A stretch of 64,000 nucleotides of DNA from Acidimicrobiia bacterium (GCA_009835395.1 VXXM01000059.1:1-64000), one strand, 5' to 3'. Counted from the stretch's first letter, positions 35,357-46,520 are shown. Numbers and translations are program-made. The notes: a model not told the origin generated them from the letters alone.

Positions 35357-35776
35357 ATGGGCCTGTTCCGCACCACCAACACGCTGGATCGTCCGTTCAG
35401 CCGCAACGAGGTCGTGATGGCGACCGAGGATCTCCCCGGCGTCCCGGCGCGGACGACCGGCAAGGTGAAGATGGTGAACGGCTTCACCTGGCGGCGCTAC
35501 TGGGTCTTCTTCGAGAACGGCGTCCAGCTCGGCTCCCTCGACAGCCACGAGCTGGTGCGCCCCGAGGACTGGGACCACTTCCTGGCCGCCCGAGCCGAGC
35601 GCGAGGCCGCGGCCGCAGCAGCGGCAGCCGCAGCCGCAGCAGGCGCCACCGCAGAGGACGACACCGCAGCCGCAGCCGGAGCCGACGACGACAGCCCCAA
35701 CGCCCGCCTCCGCGCCATGGTCCCCGACTACCTCCTGGAGAGAAGCGCCTCCGCCCGAGCCCGCCTCAGCGCCTGA
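35357..35776 (+). CDS. Small hypothetical protein with Ala-rich linker
   Basis: 139 residues. The N-terminal half (about 1-75) looks like a small beta-rich domain (LPGVPARTTGKVKMVNGFTW, RRYWVFFENGVQLGSLDSHE). Then comes an Ala/Glu/Asp-rich linker (about 80-112) and a conserved-looking C-terminal helix (NARLRAMVPDYLLERSASAR). I do not recognise the family. The last 85 bases before codon Ser-Ala-stop (35684-35768) occur again almost exactly at 38416-38500. ATG 35357 is chosen for the best conserved-looking start; GTG 35297 or ATG 35315 are possible. Confidence 0.65.
   Translation: MGLFRTTNTLDRPFSRNEVVMATEDLPGVPARTTGKVKMVNGFTWRRYWVFFENGVQLGSLDSHELVRPEDWDHFLAARAEREAAAAAAAAAAAAGATAEDDTAAAAGADDDSPNARLRAMVPDYLLERSASARARLSA
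35684..35768. repeat. 85-bp direct repeat, left copy (gene 3' end)
   Basis: Encodes the C-terminal helix of the Ala-rich protein. It matches 38416-38500 at 84 of 85 positions (only 35740 G versus 38472 A differs), in the same orientation and 2,732 bases apart. Similarity ends sharply on both sides. A gene 3' end duplicated around foreign-looking DNA is what site-specific integration usually leaves. Confidence 0.95.
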
Positions 35777-35950
35777 AGCGGCCGAGGCCGGCCAACTGCA
35801 GCAAGCACAAGTGCGCGGCGCGACAGGCTTCTAGCTGGGAGCTTGACCCACTCAGCGGCTACGTGCGCTGAGGCGGGATTCCAACGTCTACAGGCCTTTC
35901 CCCTATCCTCCGGCCATCCGCGTCACCAATCGGTCGAAGGAGCGACACCG

Positions 35951-37501
35951 ATGTCAGACTCGAACAGTTCCGACATCCCGCCGGTGTTGCCTTGGAACCA
36001 ACGGTTCAAGGGTGTGCTACCCCTGCCGGGCGGATACGACGGATACCTGACTTGGCTCGAAGACGTCTGCCAACACATCCGGGACGATCGCCCACGCCGC
36101 AACGAACTGCACGGCTGGCTTGAGAAGCGCTTCTCGCTCACTTCGAGTTCGGCATACCACCGGGTCGCCTTCCTGCTCAAGGTTGGATTGTTGGACATAG
36201 ACGGAGGCGTGTGCGGCGTCGCCGAACCGACTCAATCTTGGCTCGACAACGGCGACGGCACAGTCCTCATCGCCCAGATTCACAGCCGCACCCAGTTCAT
36301 CGGTGAGATGCTGCACGAGGTGAAGGTCGCGCAGGACGCCCAGAACACTCTGCATACGTGGGACCTACTCGCCGTAGCGAACAGGCGCTACGGATTTGGC
36401 TGGATTAACGCCACCCAAATCGACAACCGCCGCGGTTGGTTGCAGTCTACGAAGTTGATCATCGTGAACTCCGAGAAGCGATTCGAGATCACGTCGACAG
36501 GCCGTGCTTTCCTGGGGCGGCTCGAACTACAACTGCCACCTCCGGGCGCATCGTCGGAGTCCCGACCGACAACCAAGACAGAGGCACCGGGTCCTCCAGC
36601 CGCTCCGGCAGATCCGGAGTCTGATCCTTCGACGCCGGACGCGGAATCCGACTCCACGACGGGCACAACCATCGAAACGGCCGAGACGGCGGCAGGCCGG
36701 GCACTCGCGGACGAGCTACGAGTTGCGGCAGTCGACTCCAGCGATCACACGAGGTTGGAGTCCGTCGTGCGTGCCGCCTTCGAGTTCCTCGGGTTCAGAG
36801 CGGAACGATTGGGTGGGTCAGGCAAGACCGACGTCCTGCTCGATGCCCCGCGAGGCAAGAATCACTCCTACCGCGTGACGGTGGACGCCAAGACCGTGGG
36901 GGCTAGCGGAGCCTCCAAGGGACAACTCAAAGACCCGCAGGTGGACTGGCCAACCCTCCAGGAACACCGAACGAAGCACGGCGCCGACTACTCCCTCCTC
37001 GTCGGGCCTGATCCGACAGGCGAGCGAATTTTCAGTCGGGCACAGGAATTCGATGTGACCGTCATCTCCTCCGACGAGCTGGCACAACTGTGCCTGCAGC
37101 ACGAGGATCTTCCGCTCGGTCTCGGCGACTACGAGTGCCTGTTCACGACGAGCGGCCGGGCCGACACTGCTCAGATCGATCAGAGGTTCGAGGAGACAGC
37201 CCGGCTACGCGACTTGGCGGAAGCTGCATGTCGCAGCCTGATCGACGAGTGCGGAAACGCCGGTCCGATGTCAGCCCGGGATCTCTGGTGGGCACTCAAG
37301 ACGGATCACCCCGAGAACGCTTGGGAGATAGACGAAATCCAGAACGTCCTCAGGATCCTGTCGAGTGACCTCGTTGGCGCGATTGAGACTGTGCCAGACA
37401 CGGACGATGGTCCTGAGACATACGTCCCAGCGACAAGCATCGAAGTGGCGCAACTCCGATTGCGGAAACTCGCCAATGCGCTCGGGAACAGGGAACCCTA
37501 G
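35951..37501 (+). CDS. Predicted restriction-type endonuclease (PD-(D/E)xK) with winged-helix N-terminus
   Basis: 516 residues. The N-terminal 190 or so look like two small winged-helix units (RRNELHGWLEKRFSLTSSSA, then STGRAFLGRLELQL). A Pro/Ser/Thr/Asp linker spans about 195-245. Residues about 268-380 carry FEFLGFRAERLGGSGKTDVL followed by RVTVDAKT: a nuclease core with D294 and the D-A-K variant of E-x-K (312-314), as in Mrr-like enzymes. A helical C-terminal part follows. ATG follows GAAGGAG. Codon use is less GC-biased than its neighbours and it lies inside the repeat-bounded island, both suggesting transfer. No methyltransferase is adjacent. Confidence 0.65.
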   Translation: MSDSNSSDIPPVLPWNQRFKGVLPLPGGYDGYLTWLEDVCQHIRDDRPRRNELHGWLEKRFSLTSSSAYHRVAFLLKVGLLDIDGGVCGVAEPTQSWLDNGDGTVLIAQIHSRTQFIGEMLHEVKVAQDAQNTLHTWDLLAVANRRYGFGWINATQIDNRRGWLQSTKLIIVNSEKRFEITSTGRAFLGRLELQLPPPGASSESRPTTKTEAPGPPAAPADPESDPSTPDAESDSTTGTTIETAETAAGRALADELRVAAVDSSDHTRLESVVRAAFEFLGFRAERLGGSGKTDVLLDAPRGKNHSYRVTVDAKTVGASGASKGQLKDPQVDWPTLQEHRTKHGADYSLLVGPDPTGERIFSRAQEFDVTVISSDELAQLCLQHEDLPLGLGDYECLFTTSGRADTAQIDQRFEETARLRDLAEAACRSLIDECGNAGPMSARDLWWALKTDHPENAWEIDEIQNVLRILSSDLVGAIETVPDTDDGPETYVPATSIEVAQLRLRKLANALGNREP

Positions 37502-37541
37502 GCGAGCGTCGTCGACTACGCCGAAGAACGGCCCCACGGGC

Positions 37542-37718
37542 TCAGGCTGGCGTGACCTCGATTACCAGGTTGTGGCCGACGGCTTGAGCGTCCCCTGCCA
37601 TCTCCGTCGCCTCGAGGCGATCGGCTCCGCCCGTGATCGCTTCTGGCACATCGGGGAACGGGGCCACAAGCTCCGGGCCTTCGCCCGAGGCCAGTTCACA
37701 GGCGTACGCGTAGGTCAT
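37542..37718 (-). pseudogene. Truncated HicB-like antitoxin fragment
   Basis: A 58-codon frame starting ATG 37718 reads MTYAYACELASGEGPELVAP then FPDVPEAITGGADRLEATEM. This is the N-terminal half of a HicB antitoxin (surface beta sheet, FPDxPxxxTxG), of a different subtype from the intact HicB 44 bases upstream. After about 45 residues the match fails and a stop follows, so the C-terminal part is lost. It could be translated as a short remnant but is more likely decaying. The rest of 37502-37762 holds nothing else I can identify. Confidence 0.55.
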
Positions 37719-37762
37719 CTGAGCGATATCCCCAATAGTCAGTGTCGGAACGGCCAGCCGGC

Positions 37763-37975
37763 TCAGGCCAGCATCAGCCGCTCACCCTTGGGTTCGGGTA
37801 TCGGGTCACCGAACTCTCGAGCGGTCTCCACCCAAAGTTCGATCGCCTGGTTCACGTTCTTGAGCGCGGCCTCTTGCGTGGACCCGTGCGCCATGCACCC
37901 TGCAAGCTCGGGCACCTCAGCCACGAAAACGTCATCGGCGTTGCTCCAGTAGAGAATGACCTCGTACTTGTGCAT
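37763..37975 (-). CDS. hicB: HicB family antitoxin
   Basis: 70-residue antitoxin: YEVILYWSNADDVFVAEVPE, then LAGCMAHGSTQEAALKNVNQ and AIELWVETA, the partial RNase H-like HicB fold. No C-terminal DNA-binding domain is present, as in the short HicB class, so autoregulation would rely on another element. It lies directly downstream of hicA with overlapping stop/start (TGATG), the usual toxin-first order of hicAB. It blocks HicA by direct binding. Confidence 0.88.
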   Translation of the reverse strand: MHKYEVILYWSNADDVFVAEVPELAGCMAHGSTQEAALKNVNQAIELWVETAREFGDPIPEPKGERLMLA

Positions 37976-38229
37976 CAGTCGTCCACTTCCAGCTTGTGCC
38001 TCAGGATCATCTGGCGGACTTGCCGTACCTGGTAGGGCTTGGCGTGGCTGCCATCACGCTGCAGATTCACCCGCTCGACTACTCCGGCCTTCCTGAAGAT
38101 GTGATGACTACCGCGTACCCGCTCGTCGAATCCTAGATTCCGGAGAAGCGAACGCAACTCATCGAAACGGATGCTCGCATCTGAGCCCCCGGCGAGAATC
38201 CTCTGTCGGAGCCGCTCTTGTCGATTCAC
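37975..38229 (-). CDS. hicA: HicA family toxin (mRNA interferase)
   Basis: 84 residues with a dsRBD-like HicA fold: FDELRSLLRNLGFDERVRGS, HHIFRKAGVVERVNLQ and YQVRQVRQMIL. The catalytic histidine is in GSHHIF. HicA cuts mRNA and arrests growth unless bound by HicB. GTG 38229 is chosen because the HicA fold begins there; the frame is open far upstream but runs through the Gfo/Idh fragment and repeat in a non-native frame. The residue run G-S-H-A-K-P-Y replaces the more common HGNKEI segment. Confidence 0.85.
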   Translation of the reverse strand: MNRQERLRQRILAGGSDASIRFDELRSLLRNLGFDERVRGSHHIFRKAGVVERVNLQRDGSHAKPYQVRQVRQMILRHKLEVDD

Positions 38230-38309
38230 GACATCATCATGACGACTCGGACTCTCGATCACTCGCGCACGGCGACCGTCGACCGCCCGTGACGTCGAGT
38301 GAACGCGAG

Positions 38310-38411
38310 TCAGGTGACGTCGGCGTCGATGACCTCCACGGTGGCCGGGCGGTGGGTCACGGAATCGGCATCGTGCACCTGCACCGGCACATCGCCAAAC
38401 TGCACTGCCGC
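38310..38411 (-). pseudogene. Fragment of a Gfo/Idh/MocA oxidoreductase gene
   Basis: On the minus strand this reads AAVQFGDVPVQVHDA, then PATVEVIDADVT and a stop. It aligns with AALRFGDIPVQTHDA and PTTVEVIG in the intact oxidoreductase at 39316-40341 (DNA 39587-39670), with roughly four of five bases matching. Only about 33 codons survive. It ends 5 bases before the right copy of the 85-bp repeat, so two unrelated gene pieces are joined here. Confidence 0.75.
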
Positions 38412-38415
38412 TGAC

Positions 38416-38500
38416 GACGACGACAGCCCCAACGCCCGCCTCCGCGCCATGGTCCCCGACTACCTCCTGGAAAGAAGCGCCTCCGCCCGAGCCCGCCTCA
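38416..38500. repeat. 85-bp direct repeat, right copy
   Basis: Near-exact copy (84/85) of 35684-35768, with no upstream part of its parent gene. Its last bases (TCA, 38498-38500) provide the stop codon of the minus-strand metallopeptidase, so that gene's 3' end was set by this junction. Confidence 0.95.
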
Positions 38501-39214
38501 CCCGCCGGCATCGGTGTCGGGGTCGGGACTGTCGGGGTCGGAACTGTCGGATTCGTAAACGGATGCGCAGTGCACCGTCGGAAGTTCGACAGCCTCCTGT
38601 TCCTCCTTCAGAATGCGCTCAACGTCACGTACATCGTCGCACGATGGAACGATCGCTATCGACAGATCCGTGCAATCCTCTGCATTGGACTCGTGCCGGT
38701 TCTGTCTTTTCGCGAAGTCGTACAACCAGTCGGAGGAATCGCCGGCCGCACGCCAGTAGTAGTACGGAATCTGCGGCCGCGGATGGAAGATGTACGCCAT
38801 CGTGTCGGCGAAGAACTCCGCTTCGAGCAGCCGGCAGTATCTCTCTCGAAGTCCGACGCGGATGATCGGATCGATGTAGACGCTGTTGTTCCTGTGAAAT
38901 ATGTGAGCCATTTCATGGAGGTAGATGTCCAGGAACGTGTCGTTGCAATGCTTCTTCAGAATGCGTACCCGCGCGTGCAGGTGTGTTGCCGATCCGGCAA
39001 CCCCCGGCTCGTCGAAGGAATCCACGAGAATGACATTTGCACGTTCGTCAGCCTCCTCCAGCCAGTAATACGTGTCCCTCAGCCGTTCGATCTCGGGGTG
39101 GTCCGTCTGCAGACACTGCTCGGGTTCGGTCTCGGCGCTGGCCGTCGCTGCCGCGAACGGCAACGAGCCCACAACCCCGAGGACGAGCAGTGCTCCGATG
39201 ATCGCCTTCCTCAT
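38498..39214 (-). CDS. Secreted zinc metallopeptidase-like protein
   Basis: 238 residues with a Sec signal peptide (cleavage near ATASA-ET). Zinc motif HEMAH (100-104) is followed by EAEFFADTMAY (131-141), whose Glu could be the third ligand of a gluzincin. Four or more cysteines suggest disulphides. The family is not recognised beyond that; it could be a peptidase acting on cell-wall or extracellular protein. The acidic C-terminus (SDPDSPDPDTDAGG) ends at a stop supplied by the duplicated repeat, so the native C-terminus may have been lost. ATG 39214 with AGGAG upstream. Confidence 0.7.
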   Translation of the reverse strand: MRKAIIGALLVLGVVGSLPFAAATASAETEPEQCLQTDHPEIERLRDTYYWLEEADERANVILVDSFDEPGVAGSATHLHARVRILKKHCNDTFLDIYLHEMAHIFHRNNSVYIDPIIRVGLRERYCRLLEAEFFADTMAYIFHPRPQIPYYYWRAAGDSSDWLYDFAKRQNRHESNAEDCTDLSIAIVPSCDDVRDVERILKEEQEAVELPTVHCASVYESDSSDPDSPDPDTDAGG

Positions 39215-39315
39215 GACGGGTCTCTGCTCCTGTTCGGCTCTGTGCTCAGTCGCCGCCCGGCCCGGACGGCGGGCAGGACAGGTGTGGCTGCGACGCCGCC
39301 GACACGAGTGGCCAA

Positions 39316-40341
39316 TCAGTCGATATCGGCGACGGTGACGGTGCGGCCGGTTTTGGCGGATTCGGCTACTGCTAGGGCTCCGGCCAGGGCGGAGAGGCCG
39401 TCGGTTCCGTCGACGGTGGGGCGGCCGGTGCCGTCGATGGCTGAGCGGAAGCCTTCGAGGACGATCTCGTAGAGGTCGCGGCGGTCGGGGACCTCGATCT
39501 CGGTCATCTCGCTGCCGACGACGCGCCAGAGTGTGCCGGCGGGTTCCTGAGCCAGGACGCCGGCGGCAATCACGCAGGCCTCGGTTCCGATGACCTCAAC
39601 GGTGGTCGGGCAGTGCTCGACGGTGTAGGCGTCGTGGGTCTGCACCGGGATGTCGCCGAAGCGCAGCGCCGCCATGACCGAATCCGGCGGGCCGCCGTCG
39701 CCCGGCGTGGCCCACGGCCCCTGGCGGACCGCGATGGCCGTGGCTTCGGTGGCGGTGGTGCCCAGGATGGCCTGCGTCACCGACATGCTGTGGGTGGTGA
39801 GGTCCAGGATGGCACCGCCGCCGACCGGGTCGTGCAGCCGCCAGGCAGGAGGCCGCTCGGAGATCATGATGGTGAAACTGAGACGCAACGCCAGCGGTGT
39901 GCCGAGGGAACCGGACGAAACGAGCCCCCGGATCGTGCGGAGCGTGTCGGCGCCGGGGAGATGATGGTTGATTGCCAGCACGACGCCGTGACGCTCGGCG
40001 GCGTCGATCATCTCGCGGGCGTCGGCGACCGTCAGCGCCATCGGCTTCTCGCACAGCACGTGCTTGCCGGCGGCCGCCATGGCGATCGTCTGGGGGGCGT
40101 GGCGCTCGTTGACGCCGGAGATGAAGACGGCATTGACGTCCGGCCACTCGCACGCCCGACCGAAGTCGTCGGTCGAGTGAGCGATCCCGTTCGCGGCGGC
40201 GTACTCGGAGGCCCAGGCTCCGGTGGAGCTGTAGACGAACTCGACGGAGTCGCCACCGCCGCGGATCTGCGGGAGAACCCACCGGGCGGCGATGTTGCTG
40301 GCACCGATGAGGCCCCAGCGGAGCGGGCGCGCAGAATTCAC
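39316..40341 (-). CDS. Gfo/Idh/MocA family oxidoreductase
   Basis: 341-residue NAD(P)-dependent sugar or inositol dehydrogenase-type protein. The Rossmann motif GLIGASNIAARWV, the family hallmark CEKPMAL and a catalytic-region segment NHHLPGADTLR are visible. Substrate unknown. GTG start. A fragment of a related gene lies 900 bases downstream at 38310-38411. XdhC and the cox genes lie upstream on the same strand (67-base gap), but a functional link is not evident. Confidence 0.88.
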   Translation of the reverse strand: MNSARPLRWGLIGASNIAARWVLPQIRGGGDSVEFVYSSTGAWASEYAAANGIAHSTDDFGRACEWPDVNAVFISGVNERHAPQTIAMAAAGKHVLCEKPMALTVADAREMIDAAERHGVVLAINHHLPGADTLRTIRGLVSSGSLGTPLALRLSFTIMISERPPAWRLHDPVGGGAILDLTTHSMSVTQAILGTTATEATAIAVRQGPWATPGDGGPPDSVMAALRFGDIPVQTHDAYTVEHCPTTVEVIGTEACVIAAGVLAQEPAGTLWRVVGSEMTEIEVPDRRDLYEIVLEGFRSAIDGTGRPTVDGTDGLSALAGALAVAESAKTGRTVTVADID

Positions 40342-40408
40342 GGGACGGTCTCGGTGGCGGCCTCAAGGGTGTGATGTCGCCGCACCCGCCGGCAGCGGCC
40401 CGGCCGCC

Positions 40409-41386
40409 TCACAGAAATGCCGCGGGGTCGGCTTCGAATGCCTTCTTGCAGCCCGGGGCACAGAACCAGTAGTCAGCGCCGTCGTGGCGAGAGTGGTACT
40501 TGGCGTCTGCGATCAGCACCGTCATGCTGCAGACCGGGTCGATCGCCGTCTCCGGCGCCTCGGGCACCGCCCCCCAGCGGGAGAGCTCGCCGGAGGCCCG
40601 CCGGGTCACCAGGTCGGCCATGATCGCCACGGCCAGCTCACGGTTGCCGAGCCGACCCAGGTCGAGCCCGGCCGGGGCCTGGACGCGCGCCAGGTCCTCC
40701 TCGGACACCCCCCGTCCACGCAGGTTCTCGACGACGGCGTCGGCGCGCTTGTGGCCGGCGATCAGCCCCACGTAGGCGGCGTCGGTGGCAAGAGCCGCTT
40801 CCAGTGCCAGGTCGTCGTAGTGCCCCTGCGTCGCCACCACGACCGCGGACCCCACACCCACGCCCAGGCCGGCGAGGTCGAGCGAAGTGCGCACCAACTC
40901 GGGCAGCGGATGCTCATCGGCAGAACCACTGTCGTCGATCACCGCCACGTCCCACTCCAGCGCCCGGCCCATCAGCGCCAGGGCGGCGACGGCCGGCGAG
41001 CGGCCGATGACCACGAGCTGCGGGCGGGGCGGGACGGGCTCCAAGTAGACCTCCAGGGCACCGTCATTCTCACACGCCATCGGCACCGAGTACGTGCCAC
41101 TGGGCCCCGCACCGACGCCCACCGGAGCACCCGAGGGATCCTCCACATCCCCCAGAAGCAGCAACCGTGGCTCACCGTCCAGCAGCGCCTCCCGCGCCTG
41201 CACAACCACCGTCGGCTCCGCGCAAGCGCCACCCAGCCAGCCCCGCACGGTCCCATCGGCCAGGATCACAGCCTTCGAACCCTGCTGCCCGGAAGAAGGC
41301 CCCCGCCGCCAAACAACGGTCGCCAGCACGAAAGGCACCCGAGCCTCGGCCAGCGCCACCGCCTCCTGAAGTACGGACAGGCTCAC
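40409..41386 (-). CDS. XdhC/CoxI-family maturation factor fused to a YHS domain
   Basis: 325 residues. The N-terminal XdhC_CoxI domain has ATVVWRRGPSSGQQGSKAVI and GWLGGACAEPTVVVQAREAL; the XdhC Rossmann domain follows (LVVIGRSPAVAALALMG, GLIAGHKRADAVV). Residues about 280-325 form a YHS metal-binding domain: DPVCSMTV ... YWFCAPGCKKAFEADPAAFL. XdhC proteins insert or sulfurate the molybdenum cofactor of xanthine and CO dehydrogenases. It is the next gene downstream of coxL (156-base gap), so it probably matures this CO dehydrogenase, with the YHS part handling a metal such as copper. GTG with GAGGGAG upstream. Confidence 0.87.
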   Translation of the reverse strand: MSLSVLQEAVALAEARVPFVLATVVWRRGPSSGQQGSKAVILADGTVRGWLGGACAEPTVVVQAREALLDGEPRLLLLGDVEDPSGAPVGVGAGPSGTYSVPMACENDGALEVYLEPVPPRPQLVVIGRSPAVAALALMGRALEWDVAVIDDSGSADEHPLPELVRTSLDLAGLGVGVGSAVVVATQGHYDDLALEAALATDAAYVGLIAGHKRADAVVENLRGRGVSEEDLARVQAPAGLDLGRLGNRELAVAIMADLVTRRASGELSRWGAVPEAPETAIDPVCSMTVLIADAKYHSRHDGADYWFCAPGCKKAFEADPAAFL

Positions 41387-41542
41387 CGCCCGCGCTCCCT
41401 CAGCGCAGCCATGCCACCCCGACCGCCAAACCCCTGAGGGCGACGATGCCGGGGGCCAGCGCAGGCGGGCCTCTTAGACCGCCGGAGCGCCACCGGCAGC
41501 GTCGCCCGGACAACTGCGGATCCCGGCCGGGGCAGCCGCTTA

Positions 41543-44367
<2,825 letters not shown>

Positions 44368-44381
44368 GTCTGATCTCCTCC

Positions 44382-45245
44382 TCAGCCGGCCTGCGCCTGC
44401 GCCAGGGCCGCCTCGAGGCCCCGCCGGGTGTAGACCCGCACCACGTTGCGCTTCCATTCCGCCGAGCCCCGCACGTCGCTGCGCGGCTCGGAGGCCGCGG
44501 CGGCCGCCTCGGCGGCGGCGGCGAAGAGCTCGTCGCCCGGCGCCTCGCCCACCAGCAGCGCCTCGGCGTCGCTGGCCTTGCGGTTCACCGGCGCCACCGA
44601 CGTCATGGCGATGCCTGCGGCGCTGATGGTCCCATCGCCGCCCAGTTCGAGGTGGGTCGCCACCCCGACGGTGGCGTAGTCGCCGACCTTGCGCTCGAGC
44701 TTCATGTAGGCGCCGCCGGAGGCTCCCGCCGGCACCGGCACGTGGACCTCGGTCACCATCTCGCCGGGGGCGAGGCTGTTGGTGAAGAAGTCGACCACGA
44801 AGTCGCCGATGTCGATGGACCGCTCGCCGCCGGGGCCGGTCGCCACGACCGTGGCGCCTGTGGCCAGGAGCACTGAGTTCCAGTCGCCCTCGGGGTCGCA
44901 GTGTGCCACCGAGCCGCAGACCGTGCCGCGGTTGCGCACCAGCGGGTCGGAGATCCACGGCGCGGCGGAGGCGACCGCTCCACCGGGCAGGTCCGAGGCC
45001 ACGATGTCGGCGTGGCGGGCGGTGGCGCCGATGCGCAGGTGCCCGTTGGTCCGCTCCAGGAGATCGAGGCCCGCGATCTCGTTGATGTCCACGAGCAGCG
45101 ACGGGGCGGCGAACCGGAGCTTCAGCATCGGGATCAGGCTCTGGCCCCCGGCCAGGATGCGGGCGTCCTCACCCCCTTCGGCCAGTGCGTCGACGGCTTC
45201 GGCCACGGAGCGGGCCACCGTCAAGTCGAACGACGGCGGGTACAT
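44382..45245 (-). CDS. coxM: CO dehydrogenase medium FAD subunit
   Basis: 287-residue FAD-binding subunit that receives electrons from CoxS and passes them to the respiratory chain. FAD motifs are AGGQSLIPMLKLRF (usually AGGHSLLPMMKLR) and RNRGTVCGSVAHCDPEGDW in place of the usual TIGG-type loop. ATG 45245 is chosen (native MYPPSFDL start, GGGGG upstream); ATG/GTG 45272 would add nine residues. First gene of the cox operon; its promoter must lie in the 313-base gap to the divergent SMP-30 gene. Confidence 0.93.
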   Translation of the reverse strand: MYPPSFDLTVARSVAEAVDALAEGGEDARILAGGQSLIPMLKLRFAAPSLLVDINEIAGLDLLERTNGHLRIGATARHADIVASDLPGGAVASAAPWISDPLVRNRGTVCGSVAHCDPEGDWNSVLLATGATVVATGPGGERSIDIGDFVVDFFTNSLAPGEMVTEVHVPVPAGASGGAYMKLERKVGDYATVGVATHLELGGDGTISAAGIAMTSVAPVNRKASDAEALLVGEAPGDELFAAAAEAAAAASEPRSDVRGSAEWKRNVVRVYTRRGLEAALAQAQAG

Positions 45246-45558
45246 GGCAACCCCCTTCGGGCCCGATGTCACGGGCCTCTGTATCCGGCATTACCGCTGG
45301 CGGTCGGACGGTTATGACGGCCTCCAGTGCCCGCCGACTGTAGTCGTTGCATCTCAGGGCGTCATAAGCAGGTCTAACGCGCAGGTGGCGCCCGGTTGAC
45401 GTCTGCGGCTCCACCGGTGACGCTCAGAGTCCCGGCGTCGGCGAGTGCGGCATGGCGCCACGGGTGGGGAGTACCGTCTTGGGACCGCGAGAGTGCGCGA
45501 GCGTGCCGTACTCCCACGGTCGAGTCGATCCCGCAGCGACGCAGGCAGGAGGGGAACA
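45246..45558. promoter_or_regulatory. Divergent cox/SMP-30 control region with a wide inverted repeat
   Basis: This 313-base gap contains no gene that I can support. TTATGACG (45312-45319) and CGTCATAA (45360-45367) are perfect inverted 8-mers 40 bases apart, near the expected cox promoter, and could be half-sites of a regulator. A plus-strand TACCGT at 45471-45476 is a candidate -10 for the lactonase. No clear -35/-10 pair is visible for cox. Confidence 0.45.
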
Positions 45559-46437
45559 GTGGCCGAGTATGTGACCGGCGCCGGGGCACTCCTCGGCGAG
45601 TCTCCCGTCTGGGACACCGAGGCGGGCGTGCTCTGGTGGCTGGACATCGAAGGGTGCAGCATCCGGCGGTACGACCCGGCGGGCGACGCCGACCAGTCAT
45701 GGCCGATGCCTGACAAGCCCGGCTCGATGGCGCTCTGCGGTGACGGCCGGCTGCTCGTGGCGATGCGCAACAGCGTCGGCTGGCTGGACCCCGGCGACGG
45801 GTCGTTCACCCCGTGGCTCGATCTCGAGCCGGGTCAGGCGTCCAACCGAATGAACGACGGGAAATGCGACCGGGTGGGCCGCTTCTGGGTCGGCAGCATG
45901 GACGAGTACGCAACCGAAGGGGTCTTCACCGGTCGGCTGCATCGCATCGATCCCGACGGCGCCCACACGATGCTGCGCGACGGCGTGGGCGTCTGCAACG
46001 GGCTGGCCTTCTCGCCCGAGGGCGACCGCATGTATTTCGCCGACTCGATGAAGTCGACCGTCTGGCGCTACCGCTACGACCCCGACACGGGCCACGCCAC
46101 CGAGCCGGAGGTGTTCTCGGACTGGACGGGGCTGCCGGGGCTGCCCGACGGCGCGGCGGTGGACGAGACCGGCTGCTACTGGTCGGCCTGCGCTTTCGGC
46201 TGGTCGCTGGCCCGCCTGACGCCCCACGGCGAGGTCGACCGCATCGTGGAGTTGCCCGTGGAGATCCCCACGATGCCGGCGTTCGGCGGAGCCGACCTCG
46301 ACACGATCTTCGTCACGTCAATCGGCCCGGGCGGCGGCTTCCCGACAGAGCCCGGCCAGCCGCAGGCCGGCGGTGTGTTCGCCGTCGACGCCGGCGTGAG
46401 CGGCCTGCCGGAGCCCCGCTTCGCCACCGGAGTCTGA
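45559..46437 (+). CDS. SMP-30/gluconolactonase family lactonase
   Basis: 292-residue six-bladed propeller hydrolase that opens sugar-acid lactones. Family segments: [20 protein letters not shown] (metal Glu), [19 protein letters not shown] (Asn/Asp ligands), [20 protein letters not shown] and [18 protein letters not shown] 45559 has AGGAGGGG upstream; the longer frame from 45445 is Arg-rich and unsupported. Followed by a HisD-like dehydrogenase and an SDR on the same strand, suggesting a sugar- or polyol-oxidation pathway. Confidence 0.9.
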   Translation: MAEYVTGAGALLGESPVWDTEAGVLWWLDIEGCSIRRYDPAGDADQSWPMPDKPGSMALCGDGRLLVAMRNSVGWLDPGDGSFTPWLDLEPGQASNRMNDGKCDRVGRFWVGSMDEYATEGVFTGRLHRIDPDGAHTMLRDGVGVCNGLAFSPEGDRMYFADSMKSTVWRYRYDPDTGHATEPEVFSDWTGLPGLPDGAAVDETGCYWSACAFGWSLARLTPHGEVDRIVELPVEIPTMPAFGGADLDTIFVTSIGPGGGFPTEPGQPQAGGVFAVDAGVSGLPEPRFATGV

Positions 46438-46520
46438 ACGCCGACCGCCCCGCTAGGTTCACGACCCAGCGCGGCTGCGCACCGCCGCGGCACGCCGCCG
46501 ACCGACGAGCAGGAGAAGAC

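Noticed and set aside
37975-38511. A 178-residue protein containing HicA
   Set aside because: The first 94 residues read through the repeat and Gfo/Idh fragment in non-native frames; HicA begins at GTG 38229.
38299-38865. Plus-strand gene over the right 85-bp repeat
   Set aside because: It only re-reads the duplicated gene end and then runs antisense to the metallopeptidase; no start signals.
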